Part shown: positions 1 to 8,321 of the stretch, piece after piece
Numbering within the stretch: position 1 is the first letter of the stretch
Layout: the number at the start of each line of letters is the position of its first letter
Assembly: GCA_002894305.1 (NCBI GenBank)
Contig: PGEI01000025.1
Coordinates: 1-35,195, forward strand
DNA: 35,195 bases
Source: Comamonadaceae bacterium CD01
GTDB lineage: Bacteria; Pseudomonadota; Gammaproteobacteria; Burkholderiales; Burkholderiaceae_C
Direction: 5' to 3'
Translations under genes and position numbers: made by a program
Notes under the pieces: generated by a model
What the model was told of the DNA's origin: nothing
The model's input: the letters and a program-made list of their open reading frames with translations, nothing else
Database searches by the model: none

Positions 1-35
1 GCGCCTTGCCCTGGGCGCGAATCCATCGCTTTCAT
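1..35 (-). CDS. Possible divergent gene, 5' end only
   Basis: An ATG on the minus strand at 35 is preceded by a good Shine-Dalgarno (AGAGGA, 3-4 bases before ACA-ATG) and reads MKAMDSRPGQG before leaving the window. A second in-frame ATG lies at 26. The fragment is too short to recognise. It would be divergent from argG and separated from it by about 210 bases. It is called only because of the ribosome binding site, and it could be chance. Confidence 0.3.
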   Translation of the reverse strand, partial: MKAMDSRPGQG

Positions 36-172
36 TGTGTTCCTCTACTCCCAGGTTGCCGTACTAGCCGAGCGTCCGCTGCCTGCCGCCCCGCTGCATC
101 CGGGCAGACTGCGGCGAGCACCGGGCAGCTGCGCTGCTCTCACCGTCCGCGCAAGGCCGGCGGGCAGGCCAC

Positions 173-1591
<1,419 letters not shown>

Positions 1592-1600
1592 GCATCAAAT

Positions 1601-1646
1601 CGGCCTCCAGCGCTTGCCAGTCAAGCGTTGGCAGCTATCAAAAATA
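1601..1646. repeat. Dispersed palindromic repeat, copy 1 (AGCGCTT / AGCTATCAAAA type)
   Basis: CCAGCGCTTG (1607-1616) pairs with CAAGCGTTGG (1622-1631) with one mismatch, followed by AGCTATCAAAAATA (1633-1646). The same layout recurs at 21006-21090 and 30462-30496, always between genes and next to a terminator. Confidence 0.65.
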
Positions 1647-1647
1647 T

Positions 1648-1680
1648 AACCGCCCTATGCGCAAGCAGGGCGGTTTTTTT
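1648..1680. terminator. Bidirectional terminator between argG and queC
   Basis: AACCGCCCT (1648-1656) pairs perfectly with AGGGCGGTT (1667-1675) around a 10-base loop, followed by a T run on the plus strand. On the minus strand the same stem holds the queC stop codon (1655-1657), so the last queC codons form one arm. The A-rich flank at 1640-1649 becomes a T-rich tail for queC. Confidence 0.85.
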
Positions 1681-2362
1681 CCGTCCACTGCGCCCATCCC
1701 CTGGCGCGCAATTCGCACGCCGGGCATGCGCCGCAGCCGTAGCCCCAGGGGTGCAGGCGCTCGCGCTGGCCCAGGTAGCAGGTGTGGGAATCGCGCCGGA
1801 CCAGCTCGACCAATGCGCTGCCGCCCAGTTCGTGGGCCAGCGCCCAGGTGGCGGCCTTGTCGAGCCACATGAGCGGCGTCTCCAGCGTCAGCGGCCGGTC
1901 GATCCCCAGGCTCAGCGCCACCTGCAGGGCCTTGAGCGTGTTGTCGCGGCAGTCGGGATAGCCCGAGTAGTCGGTCTGCGACATGCCGCCCACCAGCACG
2001 TCCAGCCCGCGCCGGTAGGCCAGCGCCGCGGCCAGCGTGAAGAACAGCAGGTTGCGCCCCGGCACGAAAGTGTTGGGCAGGCCGTCGGCCTGCAGGGCGA
2101 TGGCCACGTCCTCGGTCATGGCGCTGCCGCCCAGCTGCGCCAGCACGTCGACGTTCAGCAGATGGTCGTCGCCGAGCTGTCCCGGCCACGGCATGGCCCG
2201 CATCCCCTCGCGCAGCCGCGCGCGGCAGTCCAGCTCCACGCGGTGGCGCTGGCCGTAGTCGAAGCCGAGCGTCTCCACGTACGGATAGCGCGCCAGCGCC
2301 CAGGCCAGGCAGGTGGCCGAATCCTGGCCGCCGGACAGCAGCACCAGGGCGCGCCGGCTCAT
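1655..2362 (-). CDS. queC: 7-cyano-7-deazaguanine (preQ0) synthase
   Basis: QueC converts 7-carboxy-7-deazaguanine, ammonia and ATP into preQ0, the precursor of queuosine in tRNA. The product has 235 residues (E. coli 231). The PP-loop LLSGGQDS is at residues 8-15. Four zinc-ligand cysteines lie at 195, 210, 213 and 216 in the C-terminal GCGACPAC region. The start is fixed by an ATGA overlap with the stop of yhhQ (2359-2362), which implies translational coupling. The stop codon lies within the argG/queC terminator stem. Confidence 0.95.
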   Translation of the reverse strand: MSRRALVLLSGGQDSATCLAWALARYPYVETLGFDYGQRHRVELDCRARLREGMRAMPWPGQLGDDHLLNVDVLAQLGGSAMTEDVAIALQADGLPNTFVPGRNLLFFTLAAALAYRRGLDVLVGGMSQTDYSGYPDCRDNTLKALQVALSLGIDRPLTLETPLMWLDKAATWALAHELGGSALVELVRRDSHTCYLGQRERLHPWGYGCGACPACELRARGWAQWTEKNRPACA

Positions 2363-3024
2363 GCGGCCGCAGGCGCGGGCGGCGTGCGCATGGCGCGCAC
2401 GATGGCCGCCAGCGCCACGCCGTAGGCGGGAACGAACAGCAGCAGGCTCACGGCCAGCTTGATGACGTAGTCCACCCAGGCGATCTCCACCCAGTGCGCG
2501 GCCATGAAGGCGTTGGGGCTGCGCCAGAAGGCGATGGAGAAGAACGCCGCCGTGTCCAGCGCCTGCCCGAACACCGAGGCCGCCGCGGGCGCCAGCCACC
2601 ACGCGCGGCTTTGCTGGCGGATGCGGTCGAACACCTGGATGTCCAGCAGCTGCCCGAGCACGTAGGCCGCGAAGCTGGCGAAGGCGATGCGGAACACGAA
2701 GGTGTTGAATTCGCCCAGGGCATCCCAGCCGTTGAAGCGCCCCTCATGGAACAGCACGCCCACCACATACGACGCCAGCAGCGCCGGCAGCATGGCGCGG
2801 GTGATGACGCGGCGCGCCGGCGCCTTGCCGATCAGCCGCACCGTGAGGTCGGTGGCCAGGAAGATGAACGGGAAGCTGAACGCCCCCCAGGTGCTGTGAA
2901 AGCCCAGCAGGGTGATGGGCAGCTGCACCAGGTAGTTGCTGGCGATGACGATGGCGATGTGAAGCGCCACCAGCAGGGAGAGGTAAAGGGGCACGCGCGA
3001 CGGCGGTGCCTGAAGCGATGTCAT
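2359..3024 (-). CDS. yhhQ: Queuosine precursor transporter (YhhQ family)
   Basis: This 221-residue polytopic membrane protein of the YhhQ/COG1738 family takes up preQ0 or preQ1. Hydrophobic segments begin near residues 12, 42, 70 and 108, with more towards the C-terminus. Conserved family stretches include [31 protein letters not shown] and [16 protein letters not shown]. It is the first gene of a two-gene operon with queC (ATGA overlap), which supports the queuosine role. The ATG at 3024 has an AAGGA ribosome site 8-12 bases upstream. A 160-base self-complementary leader ends eight bases before that site, suggesting control at translation or early elongation. Confidence 0.93.
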   Translation of the reverse strand: MTSLQAPPSRVPLYLSLLVALHIAIVIASNYLVQLPITLLGFHSTWGAFSFPFIFLATDLTVRLIGKAPARRVITRAMLPALLASYVVGVLFHEGRFNGWDALGEFNTFVFRIAFASFAAYVLGQLLDIQVFDRIRQQSRAWWLAPAAASVFGQALDTAAFFSIAFWRSPNAFMAAHWVEIAWVDYVIKLAVSLLLFVPAYGVALAAIVRAMRTPPAPAAA

Positions 3025-3041
3025 GGCAGTCCTTTTTGAAT

Positions 3042-3226
3042 GGAACCTCTGCAATGCCTGGAGCGGAAAGCACGCGCTGCGGATCGGGATGGGATGCGAG
3101 GCGCAGGCCGCAGCGGTGGCCGGAGCCACCGCGAGGACTTGCAACGAAGCAGACCGCCCGAGTCCGCAGATGCGTGCGGCGCTACAGGTGTTGCAGAGGT
3201 TCCTCGATGGGGGCGAGGGAACCCAT
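3042..3226 (-). promoter_or_regulatory. Structured 5' leader of yhhQ-queC (candidate riboswitch or rod-shaped RNA)
   Basis: Nested complementary blocks fold this region into a rod: 3042-3054 with 3191-3203 (13 perfect pairs), 3057-3060 with 3185-3188, 3062-3065 with 3080-adjacent partner 3180-3183, 3070-3075 with 3172-3177, 3078-3083 with 3163-3168, and 3084-3088 with 3157-3161. An 8-bp hairpin at 3113-3132 with a four-base loop caps the rod. The arm at 3198-3206 can instead pair with 3214-3223 (nine pairs, one bulge), so two structures compete. The rod ends eight bases before the yhhQ ribosome site. It does not match the preQ1-I or TPP consensus that I know. Confidence 0.6.
3182..3226 (-). 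CDS. Possible 14-codon leader peptide upstream of yhhQ
   Basis: On the minus strand, ATG at 3226 opens a short frame, MGSLAPIEEPLQHL, ending in TAG at 3182-3184. It spans both arms that form the alternative hairpin (3198-3223), so its translation would alter the leader fold. There is no convincing Shine-Dalgarno. It may be chance; it is listed because of its position. Confidence 0.2.
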   Translation of the reverse strand: MGSLAPIEEPLQHL

Positions 3227-3249
3227 GTTGGCGGTATTGCCGGGGCGCG

Positions 3250-3255
3250 ATTGTA
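3250..3255 (-). promoter_or_regulatory. Candidate -10 for yhhQ-queC
   Basis: The minus-strand hexamer TACAAT, followed by CG, is close to the sigma-70 consensus. Transcription would start near 3243, giving a leader of about 220 bases. The -35 region is weak. Confidence 0.45.
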
Positions 3256-3296
3256 GGCGCGTTTGCCATGCGCCTCTGGACGGCGCCCGCGCAGGC

Positions 3297-4283
3297 TCAA
3301 TTTTCGAGCGTGATGTGGGCCTTGCGCGAAATCGCGCCGTACACCGAGATGTCGCTTTCGATGAGCGCCTGGAATTGCGCGGGCGTGCTGCCCACGGGGC
3401 CAAAGCCCATGCCCTGCAGGCGCGCATGCAGCTCCGGGCTGCGCACCGCCTTGGCGACCTCGGCGGACATGCGCTCCACCACCTCCCTGGGCGTCCCCGC
3501 CGGCGCCATCAGGCCGATCCAGGAGCTCTGCACGATGTCCGGGAAGCCGGATTCGGCCATGGTCGGCACGTCCGGGGCGCAGTCGCAGCGCCGGGGCAGG
3601 CTGACGGCCAGCACCTTGAGCTTGCCAGCCTTGACGTGAGGCATGCCGCCGCTGGCGGGATCGAAGAAGTAGTCCACCAAGCCGGCCATCAGGTCGGGCA
3701 TGGCCTTGGCGCTGCCGGTATAGCCGACATGCACGGCCTTGAGGTCGGCGGACAGGGAAAACATGGCCCCCAGCAAATGGCCCGTGGACCCGGGCCCGGT
3801 GGAGGCGTAGCTGGGCTGCTTGCCGCGTGCCCAGGCCACGAACTCCGCCACGCTGTTCGCCGGCGTGGCAGGGCTGGCGAACAGGAACAGGGGAATGTTC
3901 ACCATATGGCTCACGGCCGCCAGGTCGGTGGCCTTGTAGGGCAGGTTCTTGGCCAGCACCTGGTTGGTGGTGTACGCGGCCGGCACCACGCCGAAGGTGT
4001 AGCCGTCGGGCGCGGAACGCGCCAGCGCGGCGGTGGACACCGTGGTATTGGCGCCAGGCTTGTTCTCGACGACAACCGCCTGGCCCAGCGACTTGGCGGT
4101 GATCTCCATCAGCATGCGCGTGACGGTATCCACGGGGCCACCGGCCGCATACGGCACCAGCACCTTGACCGGCTTGGCCGGCCACTCGCCGGCCCACGCG
4201 GCGCCGCACAGCAGCGCTGCCATGGCCGCGCCCGCGAAAAGAGAAATGCCAGCGCGACGGCCGCGCAACGCACGATGACCCAT
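3297..4283 (-). CDS. Tripartite tricarboxylate transporter receptor (Bug family)
   Basis: This 328-residue periplasmic solute-binding protein has a signal peptide (cleavage probably after AWA near residue 31). Bug signatures follow: PVKVLVPYAAGGPVDTVTR, VVENKPGANTTV and PDGYTFGVV. No TctA/TctB membrane genes are in the window, so it either feeds partners elsewhere or acts as a sensor. It is the last gene of the minus-strand catabolic operon. It starts two bases after the acyl-CoA ligase stop codon, and its ribosome site AGGAGAT lies in the end of that gene. The ligand is probably the carboxylate substrate of the operon (inference). Confidence 0.9.
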   Translation of the reverse strand: MGHRALRGRRAGISLFAGAAMAALLCGAAWAGEWPAKPVKVLVPYAAGGPVDTVTRMLMEITAKSLGQAVVVENKPGANTTVSTAALARSAPDGYTFGVVPAAYTTNQVLAKNLPYKATDLAAVSHMVNIPLFLFASPATPANSVAEFVAWARGKQPSYASTGPGSTGHLLGAMFSLSADLKAVHVGYTGSAKAMPDLMAGLVDYFFDPASGGMPHVKAGKLKVLAVSLPRRCDCAPDVPTMAESGFPDIVQSSWIGLMAPAGTPREVVERMSAEVAKAVRSPELHARLQGMGFGPVGSTPAQFQALIESDISVYGAISRKAHITLEN

Positions 4284-4285
4284 GG

Positions 4286-5854
4286 TTATCTCCTCACGTC
4301 TTCATTGGAAATTCCGCCCGCCAGGCCTGCGGGCGCAGAACTGGCCGTGGCACCCGGCTGGCGCGCCAGCTCGTCGCGCAGCACGCGCTTGAGCACCTTG
4401 CCCGACGGGTTGCGCGGCAACGCCTCGCGCAGCTCCAGCTGCTTAGGCGTTTTGAATCCGCCCAGCCGGCCGGCGCAGTGCGCGCGCAGTTCGTCCAGCG
4501 TCAGGCCTGTGCCGGGGCGGAGCACCACCACGGCCGCGACACGCTCGCCCCAGCGCGCGTCGGGCACGCCGATCACAGCGGCCTCGGCCACCTGCGGCAG
4601 CTGGTGCAGCACGCGCTCGACCTCGGACGAGGCGATGTTCTCGCCGCCGCTGATGATCATGTCCTTCTTGCGGTCGGTGAGATACAGAAAGCCTTCCGCG
4701 TCCAGGTACCCGACGTCGCCGGTACGGAACCAGTCGCCAAAAAAGCTCGCCCGGGTCTTGGCCTCGTCGCGCCAATAGCCACGCGTCACCTTGGGGCCGC
4801 GCAGGCAGATCTCGCCTTCGCTGCCCGGCGGCAGCTGCTGCCCGGCATCGTCCATGATGGCCAGCTGGACATGGGCCAGGGCGCGCCCGGTGGAGCCGAT
4901 CTTTTCGAGCTCGCGCCCGGCCTCCATCAGGGTGTCGCCCGAGCACGATTCGGTCAGGCCGTAGGCGTCGATGTAGCGGGCCCGGCGGAAAACGCCGGAG
5001 AACTCGCGGATGCGCTCCTCCGGCGTGCGCTCACCGCCGCCGATGACCCACTTCAGGCTGTCGAGCGCATGTGCCGAGCGCGCCGGGCTGGACAGGCAGC
5101 GGTTGAGCATGACCGGAGCCATCCAGGCCCCCGTGACCTGCTCGCGCTCGATCAGGGCCAACGCCCGCTCGGCATCGAAATCGCGCTCCAGCACCAGCGC
5201 GCCGCCGGCCAGCCACAGGGCCACGCCCGGCAGGTCGTAGGCGCCCACGTGGTACAGCGGCCCGACCACCAGCAGCCTGTCGTCGCGGCCGATGCCGAGC
5301 GCCGTGATGTGGTCCAGGCACTTCCAGGCCATGTTGCCGTAGGTATGCATCACCCCCTTGGGGCGGTCGGTCGTGCCGCTGGTGTACATCAGGCGGTACA
5401 GCGTGCCGGGGGTCGCGGCGTGGGGCGCGCTCGCCTGCGGCACGGCCTGCGGGTACAGCAGGCGGCTGTCGCCCTGCGCGGCGGCGTCCACCGGCACCGC
5501 GGCCAGGCCGGCCGGCACGCTCGCCTGCAGCTCTTCGTCCACGAACAGCAGCTTCACGCCCGCATGGCCGGCGATGTAGCCGACCTCCTCCGCCCCCAGC
5601 CGGTAGTTCACAGGCAGCAGCACGGCCCCCACATGGGCGACGGCCAGCGACAGTTCCAGGAACGCGGCGCTGTTCTTCATCAGCAAGGCGACCACGTCGC
5701 CAGCCGCCACGCCTTGCGCCTGCAGCATCGCGGCGGCATGCGCCACCCGCTGCTGCAGGTGCGCGTACGTCAGGCGCTGCCCCCCATACACGAGGGCCAG
5801 GCGTTCGGGCTGCGTGCGCGCCCACCAGGCGACGCTGGAAGTCACTGAAACCAT
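4286..5854 (-). CDS. AMP-forming acyl-CoA ligase (ANL superfamily)
   Basis: This 522-residue enzyme activates a carboxylic acid through an acyl-adenylate to its CoA thioester. The P-loop MYTSGTTDRPKG is at residues 156-167. A YGLTES motif is near 298, the hinge TDRKKDMIISGGENI is near 405, and the catalytic lysine in PSGK is near residue 486. The substrate cannot be read from sequence. Sitting with two acyl-CoA dehydrogenases and two MaoC proteins, it probably makes the first CoA ester of the pathway. A Bug receptor gene follows at once; a 160-base spacer with a palindromic repeat precedes it. Confidence 0.92.
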   Translation of the reverse strand: MVSVTSSVAWWARTQPERLALVYGGQRLTYAHLQQRVAHAAAMLQAQGVAAGDVVALLMKNSAAFLELSLAVAHVGAVLLPVNYRLGAEEVGYIAGHAGVKLLFVDEELQASVPAGLAAVPVDAAAQGDSRLLYPQAVPQASAPHAATPGTLYRLMYTSGTTDRPKGVMHTYGNMAWKCLDHITALGIGRDDRLLVVGPLYHVGAYDLPGVALWLAGGALVLERDFDAERALALIEREQVTGAWMAPVMLNRCLSSPARSAHALDSLKWVIGGGERTPEERIREFSGVFRRARYIDAYGLTESCSGDTLMEAGRELEKIGSTGRALAHVQLAIMDDAGQQLPPGSEGEICLRGPKVTRGYWRDEAKTRASFFGDWFRTGDVGYLDAEGFLYLTDRKKDMIISGGENIASSEVERVLHQLPQVAEAAVIGVPDARWGERVAAVVVLRPGTGLTLDELRAHCAGRLGGFKTPKQLELREALPRNPSGKVLKRVLRDELARQPGATASSAPAGLAGGISNEDVRR

Positions 5855-5925
5855 GGGAATTTCCTTCTCAGTTATCCATAGCGTTGCGCGCTACCCGCAT
5901 CGCATGAAACTGGCGCACCCCAAGC

Positions 5926-6006
5926 CAGGGCCGCCGTGCAAGGGCCGCCCCGCCGCACGGGCGGCGTCCCCCTTCCAGGGGGAAGACGCGAAGCGGCTCA
6001 GGGGGT
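5926..6006. repeat. REP-like palindromic element
   Basis: This intergenic stretch contains nested inverted repeats: GCCGCCC (5944-5950) against GGGCGGC (5959-5965), and CCCCCT (5968-5973) against AGGGGG (5977-5982), followed by GACGCGAAGCGGCTCAGGGGG. From memory, similar GC-rich blocks are common between genes in Comamonadaceae. It separates two genes of the operon and could act as a partial terminator or an RNA-stabilising structure. Confidence 0.5.
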
Positions 6007-6014
6007 GTTTCATT

Positions 6015-7187
6015 TCAGTAGCCCCTGGGCATCTTCAGCTCGTGGTTGGCCACGTAGTTCAGCAGCATCTCTTCGGAAACCGGCGCGAAGCGGAACAGGC
6101 GGCAGTCGCGCCACAGGCGCTCCACATGGAACTCCTTGGCATAGCCCATGCCGCCCATGGTCTGCATGGCGCGCTCGGTGGCGCGGGCCACGGCCTGGGC
6201 GGCGATCAGCTTGGCCGCGTTCGCCTCGTTGCTGTAGGGCAGGCCCATGTCGAAGTTGGTCGCGGCCTTGTAGTTCAGCAGGCGCGCGGACTGCACCTCC
6301 ACATGGCACTGCGCCAGCGGAAACTGCAGGCCCTGGTAGGCGCTGATGGGGCGCTCGCCGAACACCTTGCGGTCGTTGGCATAGTCCACGGCCAGCTTGA
6401 TGGCCAGTTCGCCCGTTCCGACCAGGCCCGCCGTGGTCACCATGCGCTCGGTGTTGAGCACGTCGAGCAGTTCGCGCCAGCCCTTGTGCAAGGTGCCGAT
6501 GAGCTCGTCGGGCTCCACGCGCACGTCGTCGAAGAACACGCTGCTCGAATCCAGCGTGCAGGTGCCCAGCTTGTCGATGGGGGTGTGGGTCAGGCCTGCG
6601 CGCCGCACGTCGATCATGAACATGCTCAGGCCGTCGGTGCGGGACTCGGCGTCCTGCAGCTTCTTGGTGCGGGCAATCACGAGCATCTTGTCGGCCGACT
6701 CCACGCCGGTGATCCAGATCTTGCGGCCGTTCAGGCGCCAGCCGTCCCCGTCGGCGCTGGCGAAGGTCTTGATCTCCAGCGTGTTGGTGCCGGCGTCGGG
6801 CTCGGTCAGCGCCATGCAGAAGTTCATCTCGCCGCTGATGATCCTGGGCAGCAGCTCCCGCTTCATTTTCTCGTTGCCGAAGCGCGAGATCGACACGCCG
6901 CCGAAGATCGGGTTGATCATGAACAACTGGCCCACGGTGGAGCCGCCGCCGGTGGCCGACAGGGCTTCGACGATCAGCGTCATCTCCATCATGCCCAGGC
7001 CGCTGCCGCCATGCTCCTCGGGCAGGGCGACGCCGGCCAGGCCGGCCTCGCACACGGCCTTCCAGTACGTCTTGGGGAAGGCCTTGTCGGCGTCGTGCCT
7101 GCGCCAGTATTCCAAGCCGAAGCGCTCGCCGATCTGGCGGGCGGTCTCGATCATCATGCGCTGTTCATCGTTGAGTCGGAAGTCCAT
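6015..7187 (-). CDS. Acyl-CoA dehydrogenase (first of two)
   Basis: This 390-residue flavoprotein introduces an alpha-beta double bond in an acyl-CoA. The fold is clear from MALTEPDAGTNT (FAD/substrate loop), GRKIWITG, and the C-terminal TMGGMGYAKEFHVERLWRD. The usual catalytic glutamate site near the C-terminus (GEGTSE in the paralogue at 16153-17301) reads APVSEE here, so proline sits where glutamate is expected. A glutamate in LNTERMV lies where isovaleryl- and long-chain enzymes keep their base, so activity is plausible. The gene sits between a Bug receptor and the acyl-CoA ligase. Confidence 0.9.
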   Translation of the reverse strand: MDFRLNDEQRMMIETARQIGERFGLEYWRRHDADKAFPKTYWKAVCEAGLAGVALPEEHGGSGLGMMEMTLIVEALSATGGGSTVGQLFMINPIFGGVSISRFGNEKMKRELLPRIISGEMNFCMALTEPDAGTNTLEIKTFASADGDGWRLNGRKIWITGVESADKMLVIARTKKLQDAESRTDGLSMFMIDVRRAGLTHTPIDKLGTCTLDSSSVFFDDVRVEPDELIGTLHKGWRELLDVLNTERMVTTAGLVGTGELAIKLAVDYANDRKVFGERPISAYQGLQFPLAQCHVEVQSARLLNYKAATNFDMGLPYSNEANAAKLIAAQAVARATERAMQTMGGMGYAKEFHVERLWRDCRLFRFAPVSEEMLLNYVANHELKMPRGY

Positions 7188-7250
7188 GGTGCTTGTCTCT
7201 CTCTTCGGTAGGTGCCCGGGCGCTGGCGCGGCGATCGCGCCGGGCGGGAT

Positions 7251-8228
7251 TTACTCGGGCTGGATGCCGGCGCTCTTGGCCAGCGCCTTCCAGTGCGCGA
7301 TGTCCTGCACCAGGAACTGCTGGGACTGGGCGGGGGTGTCGCCGACGGGCTCCAGCCCCTCGCTGCTCAGCCACTTGCGCATCTCGGGCGATTCCAGGAT
7401 AGCGACCACCTCTTTGTTCAGGCGCTCCACCGTGGCGGCCGGGGTCTTGGCCGGCACGTACAGGCCGTACCAGACGGCGGCGTCGAAGCCCGGCACCCCC
7501 GCCTCGGCCACGGTCGGCATGCCGGGCCACAGGTCGGAGCGCCGGGCCGTGGTCAGGGCCAGGGCCTTCATCTTTCCGGCCTCGGCATACTTCCTGGCGG
7601 TGGACAGCGGGTCGATGACCATCTGCACCTCGTTGCCCATCAGGGCCGTCAGCGCGGCGCTCGCGCCCTTGTAGGGCACATGGGTGAGCGGCGCCTTGGC
7701 GGCCGCCTTGAAGTACTCGGAGGCGAAATGGACCGACGTCCCCATGCCCGGCGTCCCGAAGTTCACCTTGCCGGGGTTGGCCTTGGCATAGGCCACCAGC
7801 TCGCCCACGTTCTTCACGGGCAGGTCGTTGCTCACCAGCAGCGCGAACGGGCCGCGCACCACGGTGGTCACGGCCGCCAGGTCGCGCGTGACGTCGTAGG
7901 GCAGCCTGGCCTTGATGGCCGGTTCGGTGGCGATGGCGCCGCTGTGCAGCAACAGGGTACTGCCGTCGGCATCCGCGCGCACCGTGGCCTCGGTGCCGAT
8001 GGCGCCGCCGGCGCCGGCCTTGTTGTCCACGATCACCTGGCGCCCCAGGCGTTCACCGAGCTGCTGGGCCAGCTTGCGCCCCAGGATGTCGGACGTGCCG
8101 CCGGCCGAGTACGGCACGATGATGCGCATCTGCTTGGACGCGGGAATATCCTGGGCGTGCGCCGGTGCGGCCCACAGCGCGACGGCGGCGGCCACCACGC
8201 CCATGCTCTTGCTGAAAAAAGTGCTCAT
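7251..8228 (-). CDS. Tripartite tricarboxylate transporter receptor (second Bug protein)
   Basis: This 325-residue periplasmic binding protein has a clear signal peptide (MSTFFSKSMGVV to AHA, residues 1-25). Bug motifs are MRIIVPYSAGGTSDILGR, VIVDNKAGAGGAIG and HVPYKGASAALTALMG. It is more typical in sequence than the other Bug protein in this operon, so the two are ancient paralogues rather than a recent duplication. It follows lpdA after 93 bases and precedes an acyl-CoA dehydrogenase gene. No TctAB partner is visible. The ligand is unknown. Confidence 0.92.
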   Translation of the reverse strand: MSTFFSKSMGVVAAAVALWAAPAHAQDIPASKQMRIIVPYSAGGTSDILGRKLAQQLGERLGRQVIVDNKAGAGGAIGTEATVRADADGSTLLLHSGAIATEPAIKARLPYDVTRDLAAVTTVVRGPFALLVSNDLPVKNVGELVAYAKANPGKVNFGTPGMGTSVHFASEYFKAAAKAPLTHVPYKGASAALTALMGNEVQMVIDPLSTARKYAEAGKMKALALTTARRSDLWPGMPTVAEAGVPGFDAAVWYGLYVPAKTPAATVERLNKEVVAILESPEMRKWLSSEGLEPVGDTPAQSQQFLVQDIAHWKALAKSAGIQPE

Positions 8229-8321
8229 GCTTGTCTCCTGCTTCGATGTGATGCGGCACCGGGTGCGATGGCACCTCTAGTCGTGCGCTTTCCCTGAAAA
8301 AAACTCCGTCCCTGCTCAGAC

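Noticed and set aside
3025-3060. preQ1-I riboswitch next to yhhQ because the minus strand reads AGAGGTTC
   Set aside because: The preQ1-I aptamer needs a short stem followed by CACCCTC and an A-rich tail; these are missing. AGAGGTTC here is one arm of the long leader stem.
3042-3203. 6S RNA (ssrS)
   Set aside because: The rod shape and length are similar, but the 5' bubble motif (CCTGAGCCGAT-like) is not recognisable on either strand and the promoter lies about 40 bases upstream. It is kept as an alternative for an Rfam scan, not as the call.
8229-8321. Terminator between lpdA and the second Bug receptor gene
   Set aside because: The minus strand has a T7 run after the lpdA stop but no stable stem before it. 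Small GGTGCC/GGCACC repeats further on have no T tract.
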